DNA of 64,000 nucleotides from Acidobacteriaceae bacterium. GTDB taxonomy: Bacteria; Acidobacteriota; Terriglobia; Terriglobales; Acidobacteriaceae. Positions 31,821 to 43,186 of this stretch are shown here, piece after piece; position 1 is the first letter of the stretch; each line of letters opens with the position of its first letter. The position numbers and the translations under genes were made by a program. The notes under the pieces were generated by a model, which saw only the letters and a program-made list of their open reading frames with translations, had not been told where the DNA came from and did no database searches. The stretch covers positions 1 through 64,000 of the forward strand of contig PLCS01000012.1 of the NCBI GenBank assembly GCA_003134855.1, written 5' to 3'.

Positions 31821-33950
31821 ATGAAAACGTATCAGGGAAGTGAGATCCGCAACGTAGCTGTAGTGGGGCATGCGCACAGTGGCAAAACCACCTTGATCGC
31901 CGCTCTGCTGCATGCCGCCAAGATGACCCCCACCCAGGGCCGCGTGGAAGATGGCACGGCCGTCACCGCCTATGACGAGGAAGAAGTCGCCCGCGGCGCA
32001 ACCATGCAGAACGCCGTCGCCTTTGTCGAGTGGCAGGGCGTCAAAATCAATCTCATCGACACCCCCGGCTTCCACATGTTCTCCCACGAGGCCCGCGCGG
32101 CGTTGCTGCCCGTGGAAACGGCCGTCGTGGTCGTGAACGCCCAGAATGGCATTGAGCCGGTCAGCGAGCGCGTCTGGCGCTACGCCGACGAGGCCGGCGT
32201 CCCCCGTGTCGTCGTCATCAATCAGATGGACCACCCCAAGGCCGGCGGCGGCGGAGGCTTGAGCGCGCTGCTTGACGAACTGGTTGACCGCTGGGGCCGC
32301 AACTGTGTGCCCGTACAGCTTCCCATCTCCGGCGCCGAGGGCTTTCACGGCGTCGTCGATCTGGTCACCATGGAGGCCTTCTATTACACCCCCGGCGGCG
32401 ACGGCCGCGGCAAGGTTACCGCTGAGATTCCCGCCAGCCTCTCCGCCGACGCCAAGACCCGCCACGAGGCGCTGGTCGAGCTGATCGCCGAAGGCAAGGA
32501 CGAGCTGATGGAGGAGTACTTCGACACCGGCACGCTCACCAGGGAGCACCTGATCGCCGCGCTGCATGAGGCCATCCGCGAAGACCGCATCTTCCCCGTG
32601 CTTTTTTCCAGCGGCCTCGGCAACATGGCCCTCGACCACCTGCTCGACTTCATCAAGGCCTACGTCCCCTCGCCCGTTGAGCGCGGCACCATGGCCGTCC
32701 GCGTCCCCACCATTGACGACGCTAGCGCCGACGCCGCTCCCATGGCCGACCGCAAAATCGTCGACAGCGAGCCCCTCGCGCTGATGGTCTTCAAGACCAT
32801 GACCGACCCCTTCGCCGGCCGCATCAGCTTCTTCAAAGTCATCAGCGGCGTGGTCAAAAACGACGCCACCGTCGAGAACTACACCCGCCGCGACCAGGAG
32901 CGTCTCTCCCATCTCTCCATCATGCAGGGCCGCAAGGCCGTCGAAGTTTCTGAACTCCACGCCGGCGACCTCGGCGCAGTGGCCAAGCTGCGCATCACCC
33001 TCACCGGCGACACCCTTGGGGCAAAAGGCTCCGAGGTCCAGATCGACCTCTTCCCGCTGCCTGAGCCGGCCATGACCTACGCCATCGAGCCCAAGACCCG
33101 CGCCGACGAAGACAAGCTCGCCCCCGCCATCCACAAGCTGATGGAAGAGGATCTGCTCATTCGCTTCTTCCGCGACCCCCAGACCAATGAATTCCTCATC
33201 GCCGGCGCAGGCCAGCCCCACATCGAGGCCATCGTCAGCCGCCTCAAGAAGCGTTACCACGCCGAAGTCCACCTCAAGGCCCCCAAGGTTCCGTACCGCG
33301 AGACCATCCGCGCCAAGGTCGAGGCGCCAGGGCGTCACAAGAAGCAGACCGGCGGCCACGGCCAATTCGGCGACTGCAAAATCCGCATGGAGCCTATGCC
33401 CCGCGGCGGCGGCTTCGAGTTCGCCAACGAAACCTTTGGCGGCTCCGTCCCCCGCAACTTCATCCCGGCCATCGAGAAAGGAATTGTTGAGTCCGCCGCC
33501 CGCGGCTATCTCGCCGGCTACCCGGTCGTCGACTTCAAAGCCACCGTCTACGACGGCAGTTATCACGACGTGGACTCCAACGAAATGTCCTTCAAGATGG
33601 CCGGGCGAATCGCGTTTAGAAAGGCCATGGAAACGGCCAAGCCCTGCCTCCTCGAACCCATCATGAAGGTCGAAATCGAAGCCCCCGACGAGTTTGCCGG
33701 AACCCTGATGGGCGACCTCAGCAGCCGCCGTGGACGCGTCCAAGGCACGGACTCCAAGGGCCGCACAACCTTAATCAACGCCAGTGTGCCCATGGCCGAA
33801 ATGCTGACTTATGGGACCCTGCTAACCAGCATGACCCAGGGCAAAGGCAGCTACCGCATGGAGATGGACCACTACGACATCGTCCCCCAGCTAGTAGCCG
33901 ACAAAATCCTCGCCAACGCCAAGCGGCCCGTCGAGGAGGAGGAAGAATAA
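31821..33950 (+). CDS. Elongation factor G paralogue (EF-G-like GTPase)
   Basis: A 709-aa translational GTPase with the full EF-G layout: G domain, domain II, III, IV (HKKQTGGHGQFGDCKIRMEP) and V (LMGDLSSRRGRVQGTDSKG). The P-loop is GHAHSGKTT and G3 is DTPGFH. The G4 motif, normally NKxD, reads NQMD, so guanine recognition may be altered. This, together with solitary position away from rpsL/rpsG/tuf, marks it as the second, EF-G2/FusA2-type paralogue rather than the housekeeping factor. Function of EF-G2 proteins is not settled; some are ribosome-dependent GTPases without translocase activity. ATG 31821 is preferred over GTG 31809 by its ribosome site. Confidence 0.85.
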   Translation: MKTYQGSEIRNVAVVGHAHSGKTTLIAALLHAAKMTPTQGRVEDGTAVTAYDEEEVARGATMQNAVAFVEWQGVKINLIDTPGFHMFSHEARAALLPVETAVVVVNAQNGIEPVSERVWRYADEAGVPRVVVINQMDHPKAGGGGGLSALLDELVDRWGRNCVPVQLPISGAEGFHGVVDLVTMEAFYYTPGGDGRGKVTAEIPASLSADAKTRHEALVELIAEGKDELMEEYFDTGTLTREHLIAALHEAIREDRIFPVLFSSGLGNMALDHLLDFIKAYVPSPVERGTMAVRVPTIDDASADAAPMADRKIVDSEPLALMVFKTMTDPFAGRISFFKVISGVVKNDATVENYTRRDQERLSHLSIMQGRKAVEVSELHAGDLGAVAKLRITLTGDTLGAKGSEVQIDLFPLPEPAMTYAIEPKTRADEDKLAPAIHKLMEEDLLIRFFRDPQTNEFLIAGAGQPHIEAIVSRLKKRYHAEVHLKAPKVPYRETIRAKVEAPGRHKKQTGGHGQFGDCKIRMEPMPRGGGFEFANETFGGSVPRNFIPAIEKGIVESAARGYLAGYPVVDFKATVYDGSYHDVDSNEMSFKMAGRIAFRKAMETAKPCLLEPIMKVEIEAPDEFAGTLMGDLSSRRGRVQGTDSKGRTTLINASVPMAEMLTYGTLLTSMTQGKGSYRMEMDHYDIVPQLVADKILANAKRPVEEEEE

Positions 33951-33981
33951 TTATCCAACTGAAGTAAACATTTCAATTGAA

Positions 33982-34013
33982 ATGCCGTAGGTCTCAAAAG
34001 AGACCTGCGGCAT
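33982..34013 (+). terminator. Hairpin after the EF-G-like gene
   Basis: ATGCCGTAGGTCTC (33982-33995) pairs with GAGACCTGCGGCAT (34000-34013) around AAAA, with one G-T pair. There is no T-run. It separates the GTPase gene from the RES-domain gene. Confidence 0.75.
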
Positions 34014-34034
34014 TCGGGGGTCCTGTAAATCATT

Positions 34035-35135
34035 ATGGTGAAGTTCATTCTCTGTAGTCTCTGTTTCAAAAATACGGGTTTGCGCAGAGAAGCAGTCAAG
34101 TTCGGACTCGGCACAAATGATGTATGCTCCAATTGTGGAAAACGAAGTGGAACCAAACTCGACAGCATCGCAGTCGCAGAGCTGTTTAGTGCTTTCTACT
34201 GTAATGGTTCAAGAGCAGCGGCGTATCTCCCACAGGTGTTTATAGAGGGATTCTCGGAGCACGAAGACATTCAATTCGAACAATCGGCACGGGAAGACTA
34301 CGACCTACTAAAGAGTATCTCGGGTCTGGCGCTTCGAAGAAATACGCCAAAAGAGTATATACATCTGGGATTAACCGAAATTCGTTCAGAAATCGAGGGG
34401 CTATTGGACGAGGATCCAGCTTCTGCGTCCGTAGAGTCTGTGGAACGCATGAGAAATATACTTAATCGGCTGGTCGATGCTGGCACTGAATATGAGCTAG
34501 GAGTTGGCGAGACAGTTTACCGTGCTAGAATTTCCCCAGCGCAACCATTAGAAGCAAGTGAATATGACTCACCACCGATTGAGAAGGTCGTTCCCAATCG
34601 GATCGCCAGTGCAGGTGATCGGGTTTTTTGTGGAGCAATCAATATTGAGACATGCCTCTTCGAAATCAGGCCGCAAATAGACGAATTGATTCGGTACAAG
34701 ATATTCGTGGCCTCGTTCAAGCCGAGAAGACCACTCAGACTGATTGATTTCACGGTACGGAAGGAAAACCCCATAATACCAGCGGCAACTCCTTGGTCCG
34801 ACGTGTACATTACCCTCGGAGCATTTTTCCAGGCAGATCATAGCTCATACCATTTGACGCGGTTATTGAGCAGTTTTGTCAGGAAAAAAGGATACGACGG
34901 ACTCATATACCCTAGCGCAATGGAATGCATTTCTGGTTATGGGGAGATATGGAAGAACATCGCACTATTTGGCTCTCCAGTCTCAGATAATAAGTTACTG
35001 ATCGAGTCGATAAACCGGGTACTTCTCAGCAACGCTATGTATAATATCGATTTAGGTCCAGCTTGGGACGATAATGAGGGAGACGGAGTTTTGGCTCCTT
35101 TTCGGAGGGCCTGGATAAATCGAGCGAACCGCTAG
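34035..35135 (+). CDS. RES-domain protein with N-terminal zinc ribbon
   Basis: A 366-aa protein. Residues 7-34 hold two Cys pairs (CSLC, CSNC) as in zinc ribbons, then a helical region to ~150. The C-terminal ~160 residues resemble the RES domain: the VYRAR arginines (163, 165), NRIASAGDRVFCGA, ETCLFEI with the conserved Glu, and YDGLIYPS with the conserved Ser (294). RES toxins degrade NAD+ by phosphorolysis or hydrolysis. Larger RES proteins with an N-terminal HEPN-like region are known and probably act in defence. No Xre-type antitoxin gene is adjacent. The gene is AT-rich compared with its surroundings and flanked by repeats, which suggests horizontal transfer. Confidence 0.72.
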   Translation: MVKFILCSLCFKNTGLRREAVKFGLGTNDVCSNCGKRSGTKLDSIAVAELFSAFYCNGSRAAAYLPQVFIEGFSEHEDIQFEQSAREDYDLLKSISGLALRRNTPKEYIHLGLTEIRSEIEGLLDEDPASASVESVERMRNILNRLVDAGTEYELGVGETVYRARISPAQPLEASEYDSPPIEKVVPNRIASAGDRVFCGAINIETCLFEIRPQIDELIRYKIFVASFKPRRPLRLIDFTVRKENPIIPAATPWSDVYITLGAFFQADHSSYHLTRLLSSFVRKKGYDGLIYPSAMECISGYGEIWKNIALFGSPVSDNKLLIESINRVLLSNAMYNIDLGPAWDDNEGDGVLAPFRRAWINRANR

Positions 35136-35138
35136 GGC

Positions 35139-35420
35139 GGGTGGCCCCGGTCTCAATGACCTTTCTAAATCCTTTCGAGGGTGCCCCCTGGTCCCTCGCA
35201 CTTGGGAACCGGGGATGAGAGTCATGTCTCTCTCACTTGTCCGGGCGGGCAATTTTTTCTTGGCGGGTGGCCCGCATCTGCCCATAAAGTTGGGTGGCCC
35301 ACATCTCGATTTTGAGATGTGGGAGACGATGAACCTCAACCCGCGCTTTTCGTTCTCTCCAACTCCGGCTTCCAAAGTTTCCCAGGTCTGAAAATCCAGA
35401 CCTGGGCCACCCATCGTTCA
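35139..35420. repeat. Cluster of GTGGCCC hairpin repeats, first group
   Basis: Contains two complete hairpins. One is CCCACATCTC (35298-35307), loop GATTTT, GAGATGTGGG (35314-35323), preceded by a conserved left part CATCTGCCCATAAAGTTGGG. The other is CCCAGGTCTG (35381-35390), loop AAAATC, CAGACCTGGG (35397-35406), followed by CCACCC. Decayed pieces (GGGTGGCCCCGGTCTC, GGGTGCCCC) lie at 35139-35190. The rest of the gap to 35680 shows no gene. Confidence 0.8.
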
Positions 35421-35680
35421 TGGTAGGTTGAGACTTGGGAGACCGCGAACTCCGACCGTCCGTCTCCCGTTTTCCAAACAGCCGTCTACCCCTCGATGCG
35501 AACCGCCTCAGACTGCCAATCTCCGCATCAATTGCGCATCGGTCAGAACATCGATCCCGCAGCTTCCCAGTTACCACAGAGACATATGGATGCAAGGAAA
35601 TGGGAAGAGTCGTCATCGGAATCCAGGCAGCAATCCCGATCCGTTGCGCTCAGATGTGCAGACGCGATTTCTTCAACGTT

Positions 35681-36160
35681 CTATTTGGCGATGCGCGGCG
35701 CCGGAACGCTCTCGCCCAAAGCCGTCGCCAATGCAATTTGGTGGTCTTGTTCATCGATCAGAATCCCGCGAATCTGCTCGCTCATGGCATATTCAGACAG
35801 ATGCTCGCACTGGCGAACCCGTTCACGATAATTTCGAATCGTTGCAGTCTCATTATCGAGATCGAATTGCAGCATCTCTGTGGCTTTTTCCGATGTCTTG
35901 ACGGTCTTGGCTTCTACCGATGGCATACCACCAAGATAGTCAATCTGTTCGGCAATAATCAGGGCGTGGCCGAGTTCTTGCGCGGCGTGCTTCTCAAGTT
36001 CGCCGGCTATGTTCATGTACTCCGCACCCTTCAAGACCTTTGAATATACGACGTACCCGATAATTGCCTGGTATTCGCGTGACAGGTCTTCATTCAATAA
36101 CTCGATCAGTTCGGAGCGATTTACTTTTTTGAAGTCTTCAACGTGCGTTTTGTCTTTCAA
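35681..36160 (-). CDS. Bacterioferritin-like ferritin superfamily protein
   Basis: A 159-aa four-helix ferritin-like protein. Di-iron ligands appear in order: Glu in NEDLSREYQAIIGYVVYS (helix A), ExxH in GELEKHAAQELGHALI (helix B), Glu in FDLDNETATIRNYRERV (helix C) and ExxH in LIDEQDHQIALA (helix D). The haem-binding Met of true bacterioferritin is not evident. The length is that of Bfr and Dps-like proteins. It probably stores or detoxifies iron in the cytoplasm. Both flanks carry hairpin repeats. Confidence 0.85.
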   Translation of the reverse strand: MKDKTHVEDFKKVNRSELIELLNEDLSREYQAIIGYVVYSKVLKGAEYMNIAGELEKHAAQELGHALIIAEQIDYLGGMPSVEAKTVKTSEKATEMLQFDLDNETATIRNYRERVRQCEHLSEYAMSEQIRGILIDEQDHQIALATALGESVPAPRIAK

Positions 36161-36315
36161 GGCGTTTTCCTCCAGATTGTGATGTTGAGGTTGATTTCAA
36201 GCAGACACGGAGAGTGCGCTCCTGATGCGTACCCCCACAGCAACGTGTTTACCGTAGCAAGAGTATCCGGATAAAACTGTCCGAAAAGGAACACCTCCCC
36301 TTTTTTGGGGCGGGG

Positions 36316-36645
36316 GGTGGCCCACATCTGACCAATAAATTGAGTGGCCCACATCTCGATTCTGAGATGTGGGCGGGTGGCGCGGGTCCGGGGGTAAGGA
36401 AACCGGGTGCTTCAGGCTCCGCCTTTGGGACTTGGGAACGACCATCTTCTCCCGCCCGCTCTCAATTCACGCAAAAACTGCCCGCGTCCTCTCCAGATTT
36501 GGCCAAAAATATGCAAAACTATCTCTGTTTCGACGCATAGGTATATTTGCGCGTTTGGTACTCAAATTGCGTCTTGCTACGCGGCGGGTGACCCATATCT
36601 GCCCAATAAAGTTGGGTGGCCCACATCTCGATTTTGAGATGTGGG
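36316..36645. repeat. Cluster of GTGGCCC hairpin repeats, second group
   Basis: Two more copies of a ~60-base unit (36316-36373 and 36587-36645): GGTGGCCCACATCTG, then CCAATAAA and TTG, then the hairpin CCCACATCTC, GATTCT or GATTTT, GAGATGTGGG. The second copy is followed by AGACGATGAACC, as at 35324. The 600-base gap between the ferritin and ppdK genes otherwise shows only an AT-rich stretch (36480-36590) and no supported gene. Confidence 0.85.
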
Positions 36646-36705
36646 AGACGATGAACCCCAACCCGCCGTCTCCGTTTTCCCAGCCAGCCGGCTACATGCC
36701 AGAAG

Positions 36706-36741
36706 CATCAAGGGCGCAGCCAATCGGCTGCGCCCTTGATG
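36706..36741 (-). terminator. Terminator of ppdK
   Basis: CATCAAGGGCGCAGCC (36706-36721) and GGCTGCGCCCTTGATG (36726-36741) form a perfect 16-bp stem around a four-base loop, 21 bases after the ppdK stop. A T-run is lacking on the minus strand. Confidence 0.8.
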
Positions 36742-36762
36742 GTTGTACCGGCGAGTCCCCGC

Positions 36763-39489
<2,727 letters not shown>

Positions 39490-39800
39490 GCGATGAAACC
39501 TCCATTTGGTTATTCCGCGGTTGCGGTCCGCATTTGAGGATGGCGGGACGCGACTCAGCATTTCAACGGGAAGATGCGGTTTTCAGGCTGAGCGCGCGCC
39601 AGTCGTCCAGGCATCGGAAAGCGCTGCGCGGGATTGATTCGTCGTTACTACGAATATCGTCTTTAGTATACAGTTGCCTGTGCCGAAGGTCACAATCGAA
39701 TCTTTTCGGGTTTGCGCCCGTTACGGTTCCGGAGCCAGATTTTCGCAATTTGATACGAAAACCGGCTCCGGAACCCGATTTGGAACGATAGAGGGCGTTT
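39490..39800. other. Gap with a 12-bp inverted repeat
   Basis: A 311-base gap that includes the ppdK promoter side. GGTTCCGGAGCC (39725-39736) and GGCTCCGGAACC (39764-39775) are exact inverted repeats; TTTTCG and CGAAAA inside extend the pairing. It lies just past the STAS gene end on the minus strand and could terminate it. No gene is seen. Confidence 0.6.
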
Positions 39801-40166
39801 TCATGCGGCGGAGCAATAGTAGCAAGGGTCGGATTGTGATTTTACGGCCACATTCCGAGCCAAAAGGATCCGCTCCAGGCCCACCAGCGCCAGGATTTCG
39901 GCGATGTGCGGCGAGGGATTCACCACAGTGAAACAATGGCCGGCCTCGCGCGCGCCGACATAGAGCGAGATGAGGGCGGCGATGCCCGCCGCGTCGATGC
40001 GCTCGATGGCGCTCATATCCAGCGTCACGCTTTGCCGGCGCACGAGCGGGGCGAACCGGGCGAGCAAGGCCTGCTCGCTGCCCCGAACCAGTTCAGCCAA
40101 TTCAGTCTGCCCGGTCCATTCGGCAGCCGGGAAGATTGCCATGTCGATTGGAATTGTGCCTGTCAT
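39801..40166 (-). CDS. STAS-domain protein lacking the phosphorylatable serine
   Basis: A 121-aa single STAS domain, the fold of anti-sigma factor antagonists. The core strand-helix is VTLDMSAIERIDAAGIAALISL. In SpoIIAA-type antagonists the loop reads DSSG and its second Ser is phosphorylated by the anti-sigma kinase; here it is DAAG, so that switch is absent. MlaB-like or structural STAS roles are alternatives. AGGAGG stands seven bases before ATG 40166 (four before ATG 40169). No kinase or sigma gene is adjacent. Confidence 0.82.
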   Translation of the reverse strand: MTGTIPIDMAIFPAAEWTGQTELAELVRGSEQALLARFAPLVRRQSVTLDMSAIERIDAAGIAALISLYVGAREAGHCFTVVNPSPHIAEILALVGLERILLARNVAVKSQSDPCYYCSAA

Positions 40167-40546
40167 CATAAAACCTCCTTGAAAAGCCGGTTAACGCGCC
40201 TGGACAGCCGCTTTGCGGCTTGGGTTGCAAATTCTCATCGCGTCTCCCACGTTCTCATTGTTCAGCACGTGGGCGGCCACAAACGCAAGGGAAGTAAAAT
40301 GCTGAAATCGCAGGGGATAGAAGCAATTCCGGATTCCGCGACGCCGTTTCAGGTGTCCGTTTGCGCTCGCCGCCGTCCGCAATTGAACACGCTGAGAGTC
40401 AATACGCAAACAGGAGGGCCGCTGGTTCCATGGCCAGCGCTTAGCCCGGCCCTGAGTACGCCTTGGTCGAACAAGAACCGCGCATACGACGCGGCCTCTA
40501 CCGATCGGTAGAGGCCGCGATGGCTTCATGCGGTTGTTGGGATGTG
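40167..40546. other. Intergenic region ending in a 30-bp perfect palindrome
   Basis: A 380-base gap without a supported gene. CGCGGCCTCTACCGA (40490-40504) and TCGGTAGAGGCCGCG (40505-40519) form a perfect palindrome 28 bases past the Kelch gene stop, a likely transcription end for that gene. Confidence 0.65.
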
Positions 40547-42847
40547 TCAGTTGATTGTGAGTGAGAAGGTCGCCGTGTGCGACAGCGATCCCGACGTCGC
40601 GGTCACGGTTACCGTCGATGTGACGGGCTCGGACGAAGTCACGACGGGAGAAGCGCCGCAGCCGTTGAGCAGACCCATCCCCACCACGCTCACCGCCAGC
40701 AGCAAGAGCATCGGCAAGCGCCGCCGCTTCTTCCAGCCCAGACAGCAGAGCGCAACCGCAAGAGCTGAGCCGGGGAAGAGTGGGCTGCTCTTCCGATGGA
40801 GCGCCGCGGATGCCGCAGCCGTGGTCACGGTCAGCGCCGTCGATGCGGGCGCGCCCGACGGCGTCACTGTTGCCGGAAAGAAGCTGCACGTTGCGCCGGC
40901 GGGCAGCCCCGAGGTGCAACTGAACGAGACCGCTGAATTGAAGCCGTTGAGCGGCGTCACCGTTGCTTTGACGACAATTTGCCCAGGAACAACTGTGAGC
41001 GATGCCAGAGACGTACTGACGGTAAAGTCTGGAGGCGGCAGATTGATCGTGTAGACAGCGCTGGCAACGGCGCTATTGACGAAATTCGTCGCCACTGCGA
41101 CGGCCTGAATGGTTTCAGTTGCCATCACCACGATGGGGCCCGTGTATTGGGTCGAATTGATGGTTGGCGTCGTTATACCGTCGGTGGTGTAGTAAATCGC
41201 GGCTCCTAGCGTCGCGTCGGTGATTGTGACCGTCTGCGTCGTGCTGTAGGTCCCTGTCGCTGGCGAAAAAATGGGAGTTGCGGTTGTTGGAAGGGATTGT
41301 ATTGCAGACGGCTGATATTCCCAAAGGTCGTTCAGACTACCGTATTTTCCATTTTCATCGAAGCCTAAACCACCAAAGAGCCAGAGCCTGCCCTCGTTGT
41401 CGGTCCAACTCGCAGCGCCGGAACGGGCGCCTGGGTTGTTTCCGTTAGCAGTTGTTCCCAACGTGCCATACACACCGGGTTGGCCACAGGTAAATCTGCC
41501 GCTAATCGGGTCTGGCGAGGTGCAGTTACTACCGGTCGAACTGTTTCCACCCATCCAAGCCCATGCGTTGGTAAGAGGATCAAACTCCCAAAGATCATTA
41601 AGGGCTGCATAATTCCCGCTAGGAGGGCCGCCAGCGCCGCCGAACAGCCATACATGGCCGTTGTTATCTGTCCAACTCATGGCGTCACTTCGGCTACTGG
41701 GAATGTTTGAGGCGGCGAACACTCCCATGGTTCCAAATACGCCAGGCTGCCCACATTCAATGAATCCACACACGATGGTATTGCTTCCACCCATCCATAC
41801 CCATCCGTTGGTGGAAGGATCGAACTTCCAAAGGTCATTGAGGTTGCCCGTTGAATCGTAAATACCGCTGTCGCCCGTGCCCCCAAAGAGCCAGAAATGG
41901 TCACTGCCATCGATCCAACTCGAAGCTCCTCCTCTATTACCGGGAATGTTTCCTGCAGCAGGAGTTCCCAAGGTTCCATACACTCCGGGATTGCCACCAT
42001 TTACGGAAAAGCCGTCGATTCCGCCCATCCACGTCCATTCGTTTGCATAAAAATTGAACTCCCATAGGTCGTTCAGGAGGGCATAGCCGATTACAGTGGT
42101 GCCAAAGGAAGCGGGAATACCCCCAAAAAGCCAGACATTACCGCTGCTATCGATCCAACTCGCAGCATCACTTCGGCCTTCGGGAATATTCCCGGCTGCG
42201 GGGATTCCCAGCGTACCGTACACACCCAACTGACCTTCCCCGACGATGCTACTGCCGCCCATCCATGTCCATTCGCTGGTGGAGGGATTGAACTCCCAAA
42301 GGTCGTTGAGATAGGTCACTGATCCGCTTGCATCGGCGCCGAAGCCTCCAAAGATCCAGGGATGACCGCTGCTGTCGATCCAACTCGAAGCATCACTTCG
42401 GCCTCCGGGTATGTTTCCAGCGGCAGGCGTTCCCAAAGTGCCATATACTCCGGATTGGCCCTCGATGCAACCATAGCAACTCTCGGGAAACGTGCTGCTG
42501 CCGCCCATCCATGCCCATTCATTCGTGGATGGATTGAACTCCCAGAGGTCGTTAAGATAGCCATAATTTCCGTTGGTATCGTAAGCCAAGCCTCCAAATA
42601 GCCAGAGATTTCCGCTGCTGTCGGTCCAACTCGCAGCGCCAATACGGCTTCCGGGGATATTTCCGGCAGCAGGCGTTCCCAATGTGCCGAAGACCCCAGG
42701 CTGGCCGCCATTGCTAACCGTGCTGCTACCGCCCATCCATGTCCATTCGTTGGGAGCGCTCGTCTGCGCGGCGGCAGGAAGCGAAAGGAAAGCGAATCCA
42801 AGCAGGCATCCAAACAGAGAACCCGGCAGCGAACGATGCTTTCTCAT
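40547..42847 (-). CDS. Secreted Kelch-repeat protein with C-terminal Ig-like and anchor region
   Basis: A 766-aa surface protein from ATG 42847 (GGAGGAAAG upstream). The signal segment is LFGCLLGFAFLSLPAAAQ. Seven repeats of ~65-75 residues follow (to ~residue 510), each with NEWTWMGG, YGTLGTPAAGNIPG, SSWIDSSGNLWLFGG and LNDLWEFNPST; these are Kelch blades forming a propeller. A chitobiase-C-like domain comes next (PIFSPATGTYSTTQTVTITD, AIYYTTDG), then an Ig-like segment. Near the end is a hydrophobic stretch flanked by basic residues (LGWKKRRRLPMLLLLAVSVV), then LLNGCG and a Thr/Ser-rich tail. This end is typical of acidobacterial surface proteins, from memory. Function: binding or adhesion, inferred. 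Confidence 0.82.
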   Translation of the reverse strand: MRKHRSLPGSLFGCLLGFAFLSLPAAAQTSAPNEWTWMGGSSTVSNGGQPGVFGTLGTPAAGNIPGSRIGAASWTDSSGNLWLFGGLAYDTNGNYGYLNDLWEFNPSTNEWAWMGGSSTFPESCYGCIEGQSGVYGTLGTPAAGNIPGGRSDASSWIDSSGHPWIFGGFGADASGSVTYLNDLWEFNPSTSEWTWMGGSSIVGEGQLGVYGTLGIPAAGNIPEGRSDAASWIDSSGNVWLFGGIPASFGTTVIGYALLNDLWEFNFYANEWTWMGGIDGFSVNGGNPGVYGTLGTPAAGNIPGNRGGASSWIDGSDHFWLFGGTGDSGIYDSTGNLNDLWKFDPSTNGWVWMGGSNTIVCGFIECGQPGVFGTMGVFAASNIPSSRSDAMSWTDNNGHVWLFGGAGGPPSGNYAALNDLWEFDPLTNAWAWMGGNSSTGSNCTSPDPISGRFTCGQPGVYGTLGTTANGNNPGARSGAASWTDNEGRLWLFGGLGFDENGKYGSLNDLWEYQPSAIQSLPTTATPIFSPATGTYSTTQTVTITDATLGAAIYYTTDGITTPTINSTQYTGPIVVMATETIQAVAVATNFVNSAVASAVYTINLPPPDFTVSTSLASLTVVPGQIVVKATVTPLNGFNSAVSFSCTSGLPAGATCSFFPATVTPSGAPASTALTVTTAAASAALHRKSSPLFPGSALAVALCCLGWKKRRRLPMLLLLAVSVVGMGLLNGCGASPVVTSSEPVTSTVTVTATSGSLSHTATFSLTIN

Positions 42848-43186
42848 GGAACTTTCCTCCCGGAAACAGCTTGCGCCGGACTCAAGTACAGACACATTCT
42901 GGAGTGAGTGAATCGGCTGCCCTATTCTAAACCCGGAATCGGCCTCAATGAACCAGGCGGGCAGAATTAGTAAGGCCAGCATGTAGATGACGCCATCTTC
43001 GTTCCTGAACAAAAACTCGAATCTGGCTGTGATTGCGCTTCGTTGTTGAATCCGTCTTATAATGGGCTGTCGTAGTGTGCACATTGCCAGGTATGGTTTT
43101 TCAACTTTCGAGAGATTCTTACAGCAGTTGGACCTGCCGTTTGGAGTATTCTGCTAGGGCAGACATTCTTGCTTAGGCTGTTCGCT
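42848..43186. other. Intergenic region between divergent Kelch and polymerase genes
   Basis: About 340 bases. No gene is supported; the segment should contain the promoters for both directions. No clear promoter or repeat was identified. Confidence 0.5.

Noticed and set aside
31692..33743. A 683-codon open frame on the minus strand opposite the EF-G-like gene
   Set aside because: It mirrors a conserved GTPase gene; its Gly/Val/Asp/Ala-rich product follows from GC-rich third positions of the true gene, and it has no ribosome site or recognisable domain.
35139..36646. CRISPR array
   Set aside because: Repeats are few, irregularly spaced hairpin units around genes, without uniform spacers or cas genes.
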